The notes below the pieces were generated by a model. It saw only the letters and a program-made list of their open reading frames with translations. It had not been told where the DNA came from and did not search any database. A stretch of 42,677 nt of DNA from a bacterium (GTDB taxonomy: Bacteria; Electryoneota; JAOADG01): positions 1 to 42,677 of the forward strand of contig JAOTSC010000007.1 of NCBI GenBank assembly GCA_030247525.1. Reading direction: 5' to 3'. Both the position numbers and the translations under genes were made by a program. This document shows, one piece after another, positions 41,143 to 42,677 of this stretch (position 1 is its first letter; every line of letters begins with the position of its first letter).

Positions 41143-42459
41143 CTACTTTATCCACTTCTTCCCGAAGGCGAAGCGTTCCAATTCTTCGCGATAGTTGGGG
41201 TGGGCAATGTTAATTAATGCACGTGCTCGTTCCCGAAGCGTTTTACCGTGGAGCGAGGCGATACCATACTCGGTGACGACATAATGGACGTCGGCACGGC
41301 TTGTAACGACACCGGCCCCTTCTTTCAGATGCGAGCAGATCCGCGAGAATTTTCCATTATCCGTCATCGACGGTAGGGCGATAATCGGTTTACCACGCTT
41401 GGAGCGGGCCGCCCCGCGAATAAAATCGACTTGTCCGCCAAACCCGCTGAAGAGCCGGAAACCGATACTATCCGAACACACCTGCCCGGTGAGATCGACT
41501 TCGACTGCTGAATTAATCGCCGTCATCTTCTCATTCTGCGACACGATAAAAACATCATTCACATAATCCGATGGGTGGAATTCACAAAGCGGATTGTTGT
41601 CGAGGAAATCGTAGGTTCGTTTACTTCCTAACACGAAACTGGCAACAATTTTACCCCGGTGCAATGTTTTCTTTTCATTGTTGATAATACCGCGCTCGAC
41701 CAGTTCCACAACGCCATCGGAGAACATCTCCGTATGAATACCGAGGTCTCGCTTACTACCCAAGAAATTGAGTACGGCGTCGGGAATCATGCCGATGCCC
41801 ATTTGCAGCGTCGCGCCGTCTTCAATCAACGTTGAGATATGTTCCCCTACCTGCTGTGCAATGCGAAACTCTGCGTTATTCGGATCGGGTTGAAACTGTG
41901 GCAGCTCGAAAAGGGGAACATCGACTTCGACAATCGCCGTCAGTTTGTTGATATGGATAAAGCAGTCACCCAGCGCTCGCGGCATCCGGGGATTAATCTG
42001 GGCAATGACAATCTTCGCGTGCTCTGCCGCCGATTTGGTGGTCTCAACCCCTAATCCATACGAACAGAAGCCGTGTTCATCGGGCGGCGAGAGTTGCACC
42101 ATCGCAACATCGATTGGTAGAATACCATTACGAAACAATTCCGGAATCTCGGAAAGAAAGACCGGTGTCCAATCAGCCCGCCCTTCATTTACCGCCTGCC
42201 GGACATTGGTTCCAATGAAGAGGGCATTGTGGCGGAAGTGTCCTTCCATCTCCGGGGCGGCGTACCGCGCCTGTCCCATGTTGAGGATGTGAACGACTTC
42301 AACGTCGAACAGCTCATCTTTCCGGGCAACCATTGCATTCACCAATACTTCGGGGACGGCACAGCCGGGATGGAGGTAAACGCGGTTACCGCTTTTGATG
42401 AGTTGCACCGCTTCTTCGGCGGTCTGCTTTTTCTTGTTGTATGCTTCGAGCCAGCGCAT
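41143..42459 (-). CDS. Acetyl-CoA hydrolase/transferase family protein (4-hydroxybutyrate CoA-transferase-like)
   Basis: Cytosolic CoA-transferase of 438 residues, a family I type acetyl-CoA hydrolase/transferase. Visible motifs: 'LIKSGNRVYLHPGCAVPEVLVNAMVAR', 'FIGTNVRQAVNEGRADWTPVFLSEIPELF', 'DGATLQMGIGMIPDAVLNFL', the stretch with the expected catalytic Glu, 'GIHTEMFSDGVVELVERG', and 'GFGGQVDFIRGAARSKRGKPIIALPS'. The length and these motifs fit 4-hydroxybutyrate or butyrate CoA-transferases, which move CoA between acetyl-CoA and a short acid; the true substrate cannot be read from sequence. AGGAAA precedes the ATG by eight bases. No acyl-CoA enzyme is directly adjacent, though two crotonases lie 27 kb away. 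Confidence 0.93.
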   Translation of the reverse strand: MRWLEAYNKKKQTAEEAVQLIKSGNRVYLHPGCAVPEVLVNAMVARKDELFDVEVVHILNMGQARYAAPEMEGHFRHNALFIGTNVRQAVNEGRADWTPVFLSEIPELFRNGILPIDVAMVQLSPPDEHGFCSYGLGVETTKSAAEHAKIVIAQINPRMPRALGDCFIHINKLTAIVEVDVPLFELPQFQPDPNNAEFRIAQQVGEHISTLIEDGATLQMGIGMIPDAVLNFLGSKRDLGIHTEMFSDGVVELVERGIINNEKKTLHRGKIVASFVLGSKRTYDFLDNNPLCEFHPSDYVNDVFIVSQNEKMTAINSAVEVDLTGQVCSDSIGFRLFSGFGGQVDFIRGAARSKRGKPIIALPSMTDNGKFSRICSHLKEGAGVVTSRADVHYVVTEYGIASLHGKTLRERARALINIAHPNYREELERFAFGKKWIK

Positions 42460-42677
42460 GTCTGTTTCCTATGAAGGGTGTCGGTTGTTCGTAGACTTGT
42501 GGTATAAACATTCCATCGAAATCAATCAGATTTCTGGTTTTCGCGCAACAAAGAGCAAAAAGGATGATAAATTCCGTAATCCCAACTTGTAAGAAAATAA
42601 CTCATAGAGTACGCTTATCAAATAAAACGGCACAAAAAAACTAAAATAGGATGATTGGTAATAACTAAAATCAGACC

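Overview
The window is a 42.7-kb chromosomal stretch of a Gram-negative bacterium, most likely an uncultivated member of the FCB superphylum (Fibrobacterota-Chlorobiota-Bacteroidota and allied candidate phyla). The grounds are a TonB-dependent receptor, several outer-membrane beta-barrels ending in F or W, secreted proteins with C-terminal 'YPNP(F)N...SGIYF.RL...V.K' sorting domains of the type IX (Por) kind, and a lipid-anchored nine-heme cytochrome. No rRNA is present and the exact phylum cannot be told from the sequence alone.

Layout. 1-3.7 kb (minus): 3'-truncated TonB-dependent receptor, a secreted beta-helix protein and a small secreted protein. 3.9-7.2 kb: polA, with a divergent DUF3467 gene. 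7.4-11 kb: giant secreted SBBP-repeat protein. 11.2-12 kb: TrmB-type regulator. 12.1-14.3 kb (minus): EthD protein and two crotonases, one with a zinc ribbon. 14.6-18.3 kb: heparinase-like lyase apparently fused to an outer-membrane barrel. 18.4-20 kb: nine-heme lipoprotein. 20.5-25.1 kb (plus): phosphate regulon (porin, pstS, pstC, pstA) with two Pho-box-like direct-repeat arrays; pstC is split by an in-frame amber codon and pstB is not adjacent. 25.1-29.7 kb: cupredoxin, sensor kinase and two outer-membrane proteins in a tight plus-strand cluster. 29.8-31.5 kb: tRNA-His and hisS. 31.7-33.8 kb: groEL and groES (minus), separated by a MITE-like element. 33.9-37.1 kb (minus): 16-residue-repeat surface protein, FmdB zinc ribbon, REP-associated tyrosine transposase and an Hsp20. 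37.5-39.3 kb: large lipoprotein. 39.5-42.5 kb (minus): fumarylacetoacetase and an acetyl-CoA hydrolase/transferase-family protein.

Two observations stand out. (1) The tRNA-His has U72, A73 and U20a and no encoded G-1, and lies just upstream of a HisRS that reads like the divergent alphaproteobacterial (Caulobacter-type) enzyme. A non-canonical HisRS/tRNA-His identity pair therefore seems to sit here in tandem, in what looks like a non-alphaproteobacterial genome. (2) Intergenic regions throughout carry a superfamily of short palindromes whose flanks and loop are conserved while the stems change on both arms together. One subtype is present in four exact copies around a RAYT (TnpA-REP) transposase gene, its likely mobiliser.

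Other notable signals are the 11-bp-phased TTAACA repeats before phosphate genes, a perfect sigma-54 promoter match lying inside a CIRCE-like inverted repeat upstream of hsp20, and the cupredoxin-kinase-porin operon.
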